Assembly: GCA_964609795.1 (NCBI GenBank)
Contig: CAZSTC010000020.1
Span: forward strand, 1-34,287
Direction: 5' to 3'
DNA: 34,287 bases
Source: UBA1412 sp964609795
GTDB lineage: Bacteria > Verrucomicrobiota > Verrucomicrobiia > Limisphaerales > UBA1412
This document shows positions 23,608 through 32,900 of the stretch, piece by piece. The notes under the pieces were generated by a model that was not told the DNA's origin, ran no database searches, and worked only from the letters and a program-made list of their open reading frames with translations. A program made the position numbers and the translations under genes. Position 1 is the first letter of the stretch. Every line of letters begins with the position of its first letter.

Positions 23608-24843
23608 TCAAGGATTTGTGTTGCGATGAACAGGGAAGAATGCGGCGTGCAGAGCTCGAAGAGCTTCGTCCGCTTTTTCAAGGTCAACAATAACAGAAAT
23701 TTTAATTTCGCTTGTGGAAATCATGATAATGTTAATACCAGCATCAGCCAAGGCTCCAAACATGAGAGCGGCAACTCCAGAATGGCTTTTCATTCCCACT
23801 CCTACGAGAGAAATTTTGGCGATCTGATCATCCTCCGCCAATCCAGCGAAACCGATACTGCTCTTGATACCGAGCAGTACGTCGTGGGCCCGATTAAGGT
23901 TGGGTTTATCAACGGTGAAGGAGATATCTGTCGCAGACTTGGCTGTCTCCGGACTGTTGTTTTGAATAATCATATCCACGTTGATAGACGCACCACCCAA
24001 GGCCTTAAAGACATTGGCAGCTGAGCCGGGTTTATCTGGGACACGGGAAAGGGTAAGCTTTGCTTGGTTTTTATCCATGGAAATGCCACGGATAATAACA
24101 TCTTCCATACTTTTAGTTTCCTCTTTCACAATAGTACCTGGTTTATTATTCATGCTTGAACGGACTTCGAAAACGACTTCAAATTTTTTGGCAAATTCAA
24201 TGGAGCGAGATTGCATTACTTTTGCACCCAATGATGCGAGCTCTAGCATTTCATCATAAGAAATTTCGGCGAGTTTTAGCGCATTAGGCACCAACCGGGG
24301 ATCAGCAGTAAAGACGCCATCCACGTCAGTGTATATTTGGCAGATATCCGCCTTCAAAGCGGCAGCCAAGGCAATTGCAGAAAGGTCCGAGCCGCCCCGA
24401 CCCAGAGTAGTGATCATTCTGTCATCTGTCTCGCCTTGGAAACCGGCGACTATGACAACGTGTCCCTCAGAGAGGCATTCACGTATTTTAGTCGGAGATA
24501 TATTTTTAATCTTAGCCCGTGTGTGAGCACGATCGGTCTTGATACCTGCTTGAGCCCCTGTTAAGGAGGTCGCAGGGATACCTCGTGCGTGTAAGGCCAG
24601 TGCCATTAAAGCGATTGTCGTTTGCTCACCTGTAGCCAGTAGGACATCCATCTCTCGACGGTTAGGGGAGGGTATAAGGCTATGGGCCATTTTAATGAGA
24701 CTGTCAGTGACGCCACTCATTGCAGAAACAACGACAACGACAGAATCATTTTTCTCCCAGTACTCCGCTATCCTAGCCGCCGCATTCTGGATGCGTTCGG
24801 GGTTTGCGACAGAGGTGCCTCCGTATTTTTGTACAATTAACAT
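23608..24843 (-). CDS. lysC: Aspartate kinase
   Basis: 411 residues, monofunctional size. Phosphorylates aspartate, the committed step to lysine, methionine, threonine and diaminopimelate. The kinase domain opens with V-Q-K-Y-G-G-T-S-V-A (about 4-13) and contains T-T-L-G-R-G-G-S-D-L-S-A, Y-T-D-V-D-G-V-F-T-A-D-P-R and M-Q-S-R-S-I-E-F-A-K. Two ACT domains follow (from about 265: V-P-D-K-P-G-S-A-A-N-V-F and I-S-L-V-G-V-G-M-K-S-H-S-G-V-A), so feedback control by lysine and/or threonine is expected. No homoserine dehydrogenase is fused. ATG at 24843 has no Shine-Dalgarno. It is divergent from the LysR gene, with a probable operator between them. Confidence 0.96.
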   Translation of the reverse strand: MLIVQKYGGTSVANPERIQNAAARIAEYWEKNDSVVVVVSAMSGVTDSLIKMAHSLIPSPNRREMDVLLATGEQTTIALMALALHARGIPATSLTGAQAGIKTDRAHTRAKIKNISPTKIRECLSEGHVVIVAGFQGETDDRMITTLGRGGSDLSAIALAAALKADICQIYTDVDGVFTADPRLVPNALKLAEISYDEMLELASLGAKVMQSRSIEFAKKFEVVFEVRSSMNNKPGTIVKEETKSMEDVIIRGISMDKNQAKLTLSRVPDKPGSAANVFKALGGASINVDMIIQNNSPETAKSATDISFTVDKPNLNRAHDVLLGIKSSIGFAGLAEDDQIAKISLVGVGMKSHSGVAALMFGALADAGINIIMISTSEIKISVIVDLEKADEALRALHAAFFPVHRNTNP

Positions 24844-24909
24844 TTATGCAACTAAAACGGTGGCCGTATCGCATTATGACAAGTTGCCTAACCAGGCCAC
24901 CAAGTGGGC

Positions 24910-24938
24910 AGGCTACTAAAAAGAGAGCACTCTGTCAA
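24910..24938 (-). promoter_or_regulatory. Putative lysC promoter
   Basis: Read leftward, a perfect TTGACA (24933-24938) is followed after 17 nt by TAGCCT (24910-24915). The -35 is exact; the -10 matches TATAAT at only three positions, as is common in activator-dependent promoters. It points at lysC, whose ATG is 67 nt further. Confidence 0.45.
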
Positions 24939-24948
24939 AGGTAAAGCT

Positions 24949-24963
24949 CTTGAATTATTCAAG
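24949..24963. promoter_or_regulatory. LysR-type operator (T-N11-A palindrome)
   Basis: CTTGAATTATTCAAG is a perfect 15-bp palindrome centred on T24956 and fits the LysR-family box T-N11-A (T24950, A24962). It lies between the two divergent TTGACA boxes, 10 nt from the lysC one and 4 nt from the lysR one. It probably binds the LysR regulator at 25081. Confidence 0.6.
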
Positions 24964-24967
24964 AAAC

Positions 24968-24996
24968 TTGACAAGCTCATTCATTCTGCTAATGAT
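24968..24996 (+). promoter_or_regulatory. Putative promoter of the LysR gene
   Basis: TTGACA (24968-24973), 17 nt, then AATGAT (24991-24996, four of six matches to TATAAT). The palindrome touching its upstream side fits autoregulation. About 80 nt of leader would follow before the ATG at 25081. Confidence 0.5.
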
Positions 24997-25080
24997 AGAC
25001 TTTTAGCTCAACGGAGCATGGGTGAAAACCGAGTCTCTAAATGGCAGATATTGTTAGGAGTAAAATAGAATTGGAAAAGT

Positions 25081-25959
25081 ATGCAGATAGAAAGTATAAA
25101 AATGTTTTGTGATCTTTCTGAAACGGAAAGTTTTACAAAAGCCGCGCAAATTAATGCAATCACCCAATCCGCTGTAAGCCAACAAGTCCGAGCGATGGAG
25201 AAGCATTTTGGTTGTCAGTTGATAGAGCGAAGCAAAAAAAAGTTCCGCTTAACGCGTGAGGGGGAAACGTTAAATCAATATGGTCGATCTCTAATTCGCT
25301 CCTTTGATGAACTTTGTAGCAAACTGCAAGATATGCGCGATGAAGTTGGGGGTACCATTCGTTTGGCTACGATTTACAGCATAGGATTGCACGATCTGCC
25401 TCTTTACCTTAGGCGCTATCTAAAAAAGCATCCAACTGTCAGTGTGCAAGTAGAATATAGAAGAGCAAATCAAGTTTATGAGGATGTAATCAGTAATGTA
25501 GTGGATATAGGGATGGTGGCATATCCAATGAGGGATTCAAAAGTTGAGACAATTTTTCTACATCAAGATCTGATGGTACTTATTGCAAGTGAGGAGCATC
25601 CTTTAGCCAAAAAAGCATCGGTCAGCGTAAGAGATTTGAATCAACAGAAATTTGTGGCTTTCGAATCGGGGACCCCCACTCGTAAAGCTGTGGATAAGCT
25701 TTTCAGAGACAATGATATCTCCGTTCAGGTGGTAATGGAATTTGATAATGTTGAGACGGTTAAACGAGCTGTGGAGATTAATAATGGCGTGTCATTAGTG
25801 CCACGTCGAACGGTTACTCAAGAAGTAAATTCGAATTCATTAGTAGTAATAAATCTAAAAGACATGGAACTCTATCGCCCATTGGCAGCGATATTGAAAA
25901 AAGACAAAGCTCTCTCACCAGCCTTAAGAGAATTTATTAAAGAGCTAAAAGAAGAATAG
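25081..25959 (+). CDS. LysR-family transcriptional regulator
   Basis: 292 residues. The winged helix-turn-helix fills residues 1-60 (M-Q-I-E-S-I-K-M-F-C-D-L, then S-F-T-K-A-A, then I-T-Q-S-A-V-S-Q-Q-V-R-A-M-E-K, and L-I-E-R-S-K-K-K-F-R-L-T). A linker helix leads to a periplasmic-binding-like effector domain (about 90-290) with G-T-I-R-L-A-T and V-D-I-G-M-V-A-Y. The effector cannot be read from sequence. It is transcribed away from lysC-lysA with a T-N11-A palindrome between, the same arrangement as E. coli lysR and lysA, so lysC-lysA is the likely target; lysine or diaminopimelate as co-inducer is a guess. GGAA lies 5 nt before the ATG. A terminator follows. Confidence 0.92.
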   Translation: MQIESIKMFCDLSETESFTKAAQINAITQSAVSQQVRAMEKHFGCQLIERSKKKFRLTREGETLNQYGRSLIRSFDELCSKLQDMRDEVGGTIRLATIYSIGLHDLPLYLRRYLKKHPTVSVQVEYRRANQVYEDVISNVVDIGMVAYPMRDSKVETIFLHQDLMVLIASEEHPLAKKASVSVRDLNQQKFVAFESGTPTRKAVDKLFRDNDISVQVVMEFDNVETVKRAVEINNGVSLVPRRTVTQEVNSNSLVVINLKDMELYRPLAAILKKDKALSPALREFIKELKEE

Positions 25960-25982
25960 TGATCTTTTAATTTTTACATTAA

Positions 25983-26018
25983 AAAACCTCTGCTCATTTT
26001 AAAATAGGCAGAGGTTTT
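25983..26018. terminator. Bidirectional terminator between the LysR and SGNH genes
   Basis: AAAACCTCTGC (25983-25993) pairs perfectly with GCAGAGGTTTT (26008-26018). The loop contains a further small palindrome (ATTTTAAAAT). A runs precede and T runs follow it, so it can serve the rightward LysR gene (24 nt before) and the leftward SGNH gene (30 nt after). Confidence 0.88.
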
Positions 26019-26047
26019 ATTTTATAAATTTAACTATTGTTTTAATC

Positions 26048-26809
26048 TTAATTAATCTTTAAGGTTGTTAGGATAGTTTTTATCCCGCTAGTCCATTTAT
26101 CATAGCTGGGCGAGCTCAAGTGCAGAAAATCAGGCATTTCTTCTTTTACAACCACGCCTTTATCTGTCGCAAACATACTCCAAGTATCGAGTATAATCCA
26201 TTGAGGATTATTAGCTTTTTGGATGTAGTCGCAAGTAAGTTTATTAGCGATAATAATATTGGAGGTTCTATGATCCGGGAATTCGTTCCTGGGCATAATT
26301 TTGCAGAAAATAACGGGGAGTTTAGGGTTAAATGCCTTAAGCTGCTCTAAAATTTCGATGGTATTGGAAGAGATTACCTCTGGAGAATTACCTTCGTCTA
26401 TATCGTTAGTGCCAATAAGGAGGACGACAGCCGAGGGATTCAAGCTCGTGACATCTTCTTTCAGACGATACAAAACAGTGCGCGTTACGTCCCCGCTAAT
26501 CCCGCGATTAGCCGTTTTATAATCTGAAAATGCTGTTGAGAGGCGGTCTCCCCATCCCTCAGTAATGGAGTCGCCGAGGAAAACGACAGCCTTTTGCTGT
26601 CCAACTGCTTCTTGCCGGAAGCTCTCACGGCGTTTTTGATAGTGCCCCTTAAACCAGTCCGAGTTGCGAAGGTTGCCTTTGCCAGGGATAACTGATTCAT
26701 CTTTGGGCCATTCCAGTGAAGGTAGATTCTCTTGTGCAAAGGAGTTCCGTTCTAAACCGAAGCAGAACCCTGCCAGAAACAAAACGATACATAATACACG
26801 CATTCTCAT
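26048..26809 (-). CDS. Exported SGNH/GDSL hydrolase
   Basis: 253 residues from the ATG at 26809; a TTG at 26842 would add 11 residues before the signal peptide and is less likely. Signal peptide about 1-25 (V-L-C-I-V-L-F-L-A-G-F-C-F-G, cut near S-F-A-Q). The four SGNH blocks are present: G-D-S81-I-T-E-G-W, N-R-G103-I-S-G-D, I-G-T-N135-D-I, and D227-F-L-H230. It resembles the platelet-activating-factor acetylhydrolase-like group, which acts as esterases or sugar deacetylases; the substrate is not known, but export suggests envelope or environmental acyl or acetyl groups. No Shine-Dalgarno is visible. Confidence 0.9.
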   Translation of the reverse strand: MRMRVLCIVLFLAGFCFGLERNSFAQENLPSLEWPKDESVIPGKGNLRNSDWFKGHYQKRRESFRQEAVGQQKAVVFLGDSITEGWGDRLSTAFSDYKTANRGISGDVTRTVLYRLKEDVTSLNPSAVVLLIGTNDIDEGNSPEVISSNTIEILEQLKAFNPKLPVIFCKIMPRNEFPDHRTSNIIIANKLTCDYIQKANNPQWIILDTWSMFATDKGVVVKEEMPDFLHLSSPSYDKWTSGIKTILTTLKIN

Positions 26810-26897
26810 AACTAGAGTTGAGCATCTTAGGATTAGACCCAAAAGTCAAGATTTAAAAGTTCTGGAAAACTATATACCCTATTTCAGAGAAGGGAAA

Positions 26898-26929
26898 AGG
26901 CCGTCGAGAACTGTGGTTCCCGACGGCCT
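26898..26929 (-). terminator. Terminator of the giant surface-protein gene
   Basis: A 14-bp stem with one G-T pair (26898-26911 with 26916-26929), loop TGTG. Read leftward it is followed by TTTCCCTTCTC. It lies 30 nt after the stop at 26959. Confidence 0.82.
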
Positions 26930-26958
26930 ATGGTCTTCAGCTTACGCTTCGTCAGTCT

Positions 26959-29900
26959 TTATTGTTTAGACACTCGATAGAAGCGTTTCTGATCGGTGAT
27001 ACTATCAGTGAAATTCAGCGTTTCACCTTCAGCCACATGAATAGAAAGGAGGCTCCATTGGATTGCATCGAGGCTGTGTTCGATCCGATAAGTATTACCT
27101 TTCAGAGTCCCTTCGACTTGAATCACCACGGTATTCTCTTCCAAGTCAATGCCTCTAAACCTGAGCTCAGTAGCAGACTCCACCTGGTAGTGGATGAAGT
27201 TAGGTAGTTTGATTAACCCGGCACTGCTCTCGAGATTTACGGAGGAGTAATTCTGGCCCGTCTGAGTTGTCTGCAGCGTAATGCTAACACTTAGAGATTT
27301 CCCTGGCTCCACTTCGCCTATGGTGAAGCGAGCGCTTCTATCGGTATGAGTAACATCTCCATGAGGATTGTCCGCACTGATGAATAGAGTGCCTTGAGCA
27401 AAGGTTTCATCAATCACCACATCTTTCGCGCTGGCTGTGCCAGAGTTGGATACTGTCAGCGTGTAGGTGAAGGGTTCCTGACTATAGACCTTTTCAGGGT
27501 AATCAACCGTGAGAGTCAGATAGGGCTCACTGGCAATCAGTTTTGTATTTGCCGGTGTCGTCTCAGGCGAATCCTGACGGTTACCCACCTGGTCAATCGC
27601 CACAAGGTAGAAGGCATAACTTTGCCCCAGTTTGCCTGTGAAGGTTGCCGTTGTATTGGTGGTGTTCATCCAGAACCCGCGTGAGAGGTTGTTGGTTGCC
27701 ACGTAGAGATCGTAGCCTGCAATTCCGGAACCAACATCGCTTCCCACCCAGGAGAGATTGATTTCTGTCTGGCTCATGACGGCTGCCAAGGGCTCAATCG
27801 TACTGGTCGGCTTGGTCACATCAACTGTCAGGAGACACTCACGAGTCGGGTCGGTTCCCTGAGAAGGATCGTGAGGATCCTTCTGATTGGTTGTAATAGT
27901 GCTCTGATAGTCGAAAGTGATAGCAGCCACGTTTCGAATCTCAGTTCCGGTGGGTAGCTCCTTGAGAGGATCAACCGTGTAGGAGAAGAAGCCCTGACCT
28001 AAACCGGTGCCATCTTCTGGCGGCAGGAAACCTATCTCAACCGGTAGAGGAAGTCCGCTCTCATCAATGCTGTAGAAGCCGACTTGCACAAGCCCCTCTT
28101 CAGAAATGCTTCCTATAATTTCTACAACGAACTCTACGTCGTTGTAGGTGTATGGGACAGCTCGATAGAAGTCCCGGGGGTTATCTTCCGGAGTCAGTGC
28201 CAGACGAAGATCGCCAAAGCCAAACTCAGTGAATGCAAACGACGATGCATCCAGGTTCTGGTCAAGCTGGTCCTTAATGGTCACCACTTGAGCCGGGGCC
28301 GTTGCGTTGGTCATATTTTCGAAATGCACCGTGTAAGGGAAGGTGATCAGAGGCTGTATGAAGCCTTGTGGACCAACTCCGCCCGGACCATCCTTTTCAT
28401 TCGGGTCTACTGAATTGGAGACAGTTCTTCCAAAGCCGTAAAGCTCGCCCAGAGTGGATGCATTTTCCCAGGCATCGCTCCCGGTGCCATCAATAATATT
28501 ATCAATATTCTGCGTGATCTGATTTGGTCTTGGAGGAGGAGAAACAGTAGTTCCTCCACTGGTAACGCCCGTGTAGAAAATCTGGGCTGCTGCCTGCGTA
28601 ACGCCGCCGTTGTCACCCGGTATAGACGGGATCAGTGTATAGGCCATAGAGGAATCCAGAGAGTCGTTTGTCCCATCTATGGCATTACTGGTCAGCACCC
28701 CGAGCGAGTTGGACCCGGCACCCATCAGAACGCCCGTTCCATAGGCGGCTGCGGTTGTCAATCCGGCTCCGGCCACCACAGGCGCGGCTGCACCTCCGAA
28801 GGCACCACCCACAACGGCTCCCGCAAACTTGCCAAAGGTTCTGGTTTCACCTGAAATGCCTGTTGTGACGACATAAGTTGTTCCACCCACTAAAGCGCCC
28901 ACAGCACCCCAAGCCAGAATCACCAGCGGCACAACCTCACCCGAAGGATCAATCTGCGCCAGTGGATTATTCATGGCGTAGTTGTAGAGGTTGGGATCGC
29001 CCGTGCTCATTCCTAACGGATCTTCAGAGAAGAAGCGTCCAAGATTTGCAGAATAGTAGCGGGCACGCATATAATGAATTCCATTACCGTCATCCATCAC
29101 ACCGTTAGCGCCCACGAAACGGAAGGGATTGGGTATAGTCTCCTGAGCCCAGGCAACAGCCCCAAACGGCTCATAGAGATAGTGATTGACCGCAAGTCCG
29201 TTGTTATCAGTGACGTTCAGGGTTGAGCCAATTCCGTCGTAGTGATACCACCAGCTTTGGTCGCCGGAGATTCTATTCACCAACTGTAGTCCCTGGGTAT
29301 ACTCAACACTGGGTGTAAGGGATCCGCCAACGTACTCGGAAATCACAGTGCCGAGTCCCACCGGATCCACCAGATACTCGGTGCGAACTCCGTTCCGTGT
29401 CACGGCTGAGCGATAGCCTAATATGCTGTACTCGTATTGATATTGAATCGAGCCATTGGAAGCGCTCAGGAGTCTGTTCTCGTCATCATACTCATAAACC
29501 CACTGGTCGCGTCCGGTCATGTTTCCATCCTGATCGTAGCTTAGCGCAGCACCATTAATGGCGGTGTAGCGGTTCATGTTATCGGTCGCATAGTCCGTCT
29601 GGAGTGTGTCACCGGACTGAATAACGCGCGATTGGGTGCGATTACCCATTCCATCATACGAATACTCAAGCGTGTAGCTTTGAATTTCCGGCGTGTAAGA
29701 GTAAAACTCCGCACGAACCAGTTGCCCCATGACATCATATTCATAGCTCCACTGACCTTCGTTGAGCGTTTGAGTCTGCATCAATCCCTTATCCCAGGTG
29801 TACTGAATCTGAGAAGTCATTGTTCCGGCAGCACTATAAGAAGCAATACTGTTTACATGGCCATCGGCATTGTAGGTATTGAGTATCTGGTCTCCATTGC

Positions 29901-32900
29901 CCAACTGTGTGCCGATGGGGTTCCCAGCAGCATCATAGGTGTAAGAGGCCAGAACGGTCTCTCCTTCCAGAACCTGAGTCAGACGTCCCAGATTATCATA
30001 GGTATAGCCCACGGTGCGCTCATCAGCACTCATGGTTTGGCGATAACCGCGCTCGTTATAGGTGTAAGTGATCTTACGGCCATTGGCGTGTTCGATACTG
30101 GTCAGGAGTTTCTGTTCGTTGAATCCCAACTGAATCGTCTCTTTGGTATTGCCTTGGGCGTCATAGGAGGCGGCAGTCGCCATTCTCCCATCTTCACTGT
30201 AGGTGTACTCCACGCGTTCGCCATTCTCGTAGAGTTTGGTCAACACACGGCCATCTTCATCACTCACAAACTCAACAGAAGCACCACGGCGGTTGGTCAC
30301 CTTTTTAACGTTGCCCTGTGCATCATACTGATTGCTCTGGACTGAGCCATCTGCATAGCGAATGCCAGAGAGCATCCCCTGATCATAATCAAACCGCGTA
30401 ACCGCGCCCTTAGAATCGGTAAAGCTCTTCAATAAGCCTCCATCCCAGGTGTATTGAGTCCAGAGGGAGTTTGGCAGATCGGCCCGGGTAACATGTCCAT
30501 TTTTATGGGTGAACTTGAAGATGTTCCCCTGACGATCGCTATAACGGATCAGATTTTTCCCCGAATCATACTCGTTAAGCAGCGTTGTGCCATCGGTATT
30601 TCCGATTTCTGTGATCATTCCATCCACATTGAACCGGAACGACATACTTACTCCCAGTGCATCGGTCTGATGGATCAGACCGTTATTCTCATAGCTGAAG
30701 GTCAAGGGCAGAGCCCCATCAGCCTGCGTGAAACTTACAATGCGTCCCAGAGCGTCATACGTGTAGTTAGACTGTGTGGCATCCCTATGAAGGATGGATT
30801 TGAGCATATAGTAGTTGGCTTTATTGCCTCGGCTGTAGCTGTAAGAGGTAATAAGCCCGTTTACGTCGGTAAATGATTCGATCTGCTCACCATCGGCCGT
30901 ATAGGTGTAGCTCACTGAGCGGCCGCCCTGATCGGTGATCGCCGTAATCGCATTATACTTACCGCCACCACGGCTCAAACTTAAGGTTTGGCCTGCGGAG
31001 TGTGTCAGCTTCACGAGATATCCGTCAGTGTAGGCGAGTGTTACACCGGCTTTGCCTCCGGGAGCCAACATCTGAACCAGGAGCCCCGAAGAATCAAACT
31101 TCAATGTGTTGCCATTGGCTTCCACAAGCGTGCAATCCTGCAGGGCGTTACCATCCCAGCGGGCAGTCAAAACGCCATAATCACCCGGTGAGGAGAAATA
31201 GCGGTTACTGTATCGGCTATCGGGTTGGAAGATTCGCTCTACGCCGCCAGGTGTGCGCAGAACAATCGGTTTATCCTTCTCTATCTGCACCAAACGGTAA
31301 TTCCAGTTATGGTCCCAGCCTCTTCCCAGAGGGCTGCAACCGGGTGCTTCCAGGTTGAGTCTATAACTTGGCAGTAGTCCATGTGCGAAAACACGGTTGA
31401 AACGCAATGTGGCTGCCGGGGATTGTACCTGAATATCTACGCTTGAAGCCAGACTCGATACTACCGAGAAACCGGCATCCTTCAGAAACTCATATTCGAG
31501 TAAACGATGGACGCTGTTTTCTGTAATACCCATTGCATAAAGGGCCTGAGCATTGCGGCTGAGCATGCTCACGTAATCCCCACGGGTCGGCCCCACCATT
31601 TGCTTGAAATTATTCCACAGGACGCTAATCGCCTCGGGATCTTCAGTGCCAAAATCCAGAGTCTGATAAAGGGCATCGTAATTCATGGGGTAAGTATCCT
31701 TACTGGCCATGACCGTAATGTAGAACTCTACTTTGGGCTCCCAACTCCAGGGCTGAAGCAGACCCGCATAATAGACCGGCACTCTGCCTTTTTCTCCCGG
31801 CATCAAGACGCCCGGAGTCTGTCCGCTGGCCAGTATCTCTACGGTGTCGTTAAAGCCCTCTGGTTTGCTCGGTGTCCAGAAACCGGCCGTAACAATGGAT
31901 GCATCCAGCGTCATGAGCGCTTTTTCTGAACCATATACAACCAGTACCGGCGAAGTGATCGGCAAGGTGCCTGTATTCTCATACTCCACATAAAGTGTGG
32001 CCAGAGCATGGCGACCTACTGATTCAGGTACAATCAGGTTGTATGAGATAGCGTCCATGTCATAGACCGTCAGGGTCGCATTCTGGAATGTGAGCTGATA
32101 GTCCGGAGAATAGAGACTGCCGGCGGAGATCATAATGGGATATTGCCCAGGAGCACTGTCCACCGTCGCGGTAGAGCTGATGAGCGGGTCACCCACAATG
32201 TAATCGGACAGGTCGTTGCCGACGCCATCAGTGATCAGGTAGCGCCAAACGGGGTTATCAACTCCAAAAGCTCTGCCCTCATCTAACGCGCGAACCAGTA
32301 TGGTATCGGTCTGGATAGTTTTATCGCACGGTTTGAAACCATTTTCACCCGTGGTGAAAACGGTTCCTTTACTCACTTCGATATCCGCTATTCCGCCAAG
32401 GTTGGGGTAGTTGCCTACCAGCCTGGGCGCAGCGGGATCCAGAAGGCTGATGACCTGCAAACCTCCGTAGGAATCACCCACAAAGAGGTTATTGCCATAG
32501 CCGCTCAAGAGCTCCGCAAAGCCCGGGGTCAAGCTCTGGCTCACCAGCTTGAGGCTTCCATCTTTCTGGAAGAGATATATCTTCACGCCATCATTGCCGC
32601 AGGCCGCAAAGAGATAGTGGTCAGTGGCGTAAACAGCCAATAACTCCTGGGAAAGCCAGACGTTATTAATCTGTTTGGGGTTATCGGGCGTAGAGCTGAT
32701 GTCGTATGCCAATAGTGTTCCATCGGGACGTGCCAAATAGAGTCGACCCTCTCTCAGATAGATATCATCTGCGCGAGTACCGGTCCCCACACTGCGAATG
32801 TAAGTAAGTGTGACCCCGGTATCATCGACTCTGATTCTTCTCACCCGGAGGCTTGAAGTGCTGTCAATGATGCTGTAGGCGTAGATATCGGCCTGAGTCT

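Noticed and set aside
24844..25080. Lysine riboswitch in the lysC leader
   Set aside because: The leader is only about 70 nt from the proposed promoter and none of the conserved lysine-riboswitch core segments are seen.
26843..26958. Immunity gene for an RHS toxin downstream of the giant gene
   Set aside because: The 116 nt contain only a terminator; the next gene is an exported SGNH hydrolase with its own signal peptide.
28668..28868. Rightward Arg/Pro-rich frames inside the giant gene
   Set aside because: They are antisense shadows of the repetitive coding sequence.
29360..30960. CRISPR-like or nucleotide tandem repeat in the RHS region
   Set aside because: The periodicity is at protein level (YD units); nucleotide units differ too much in sequence and length for an array.
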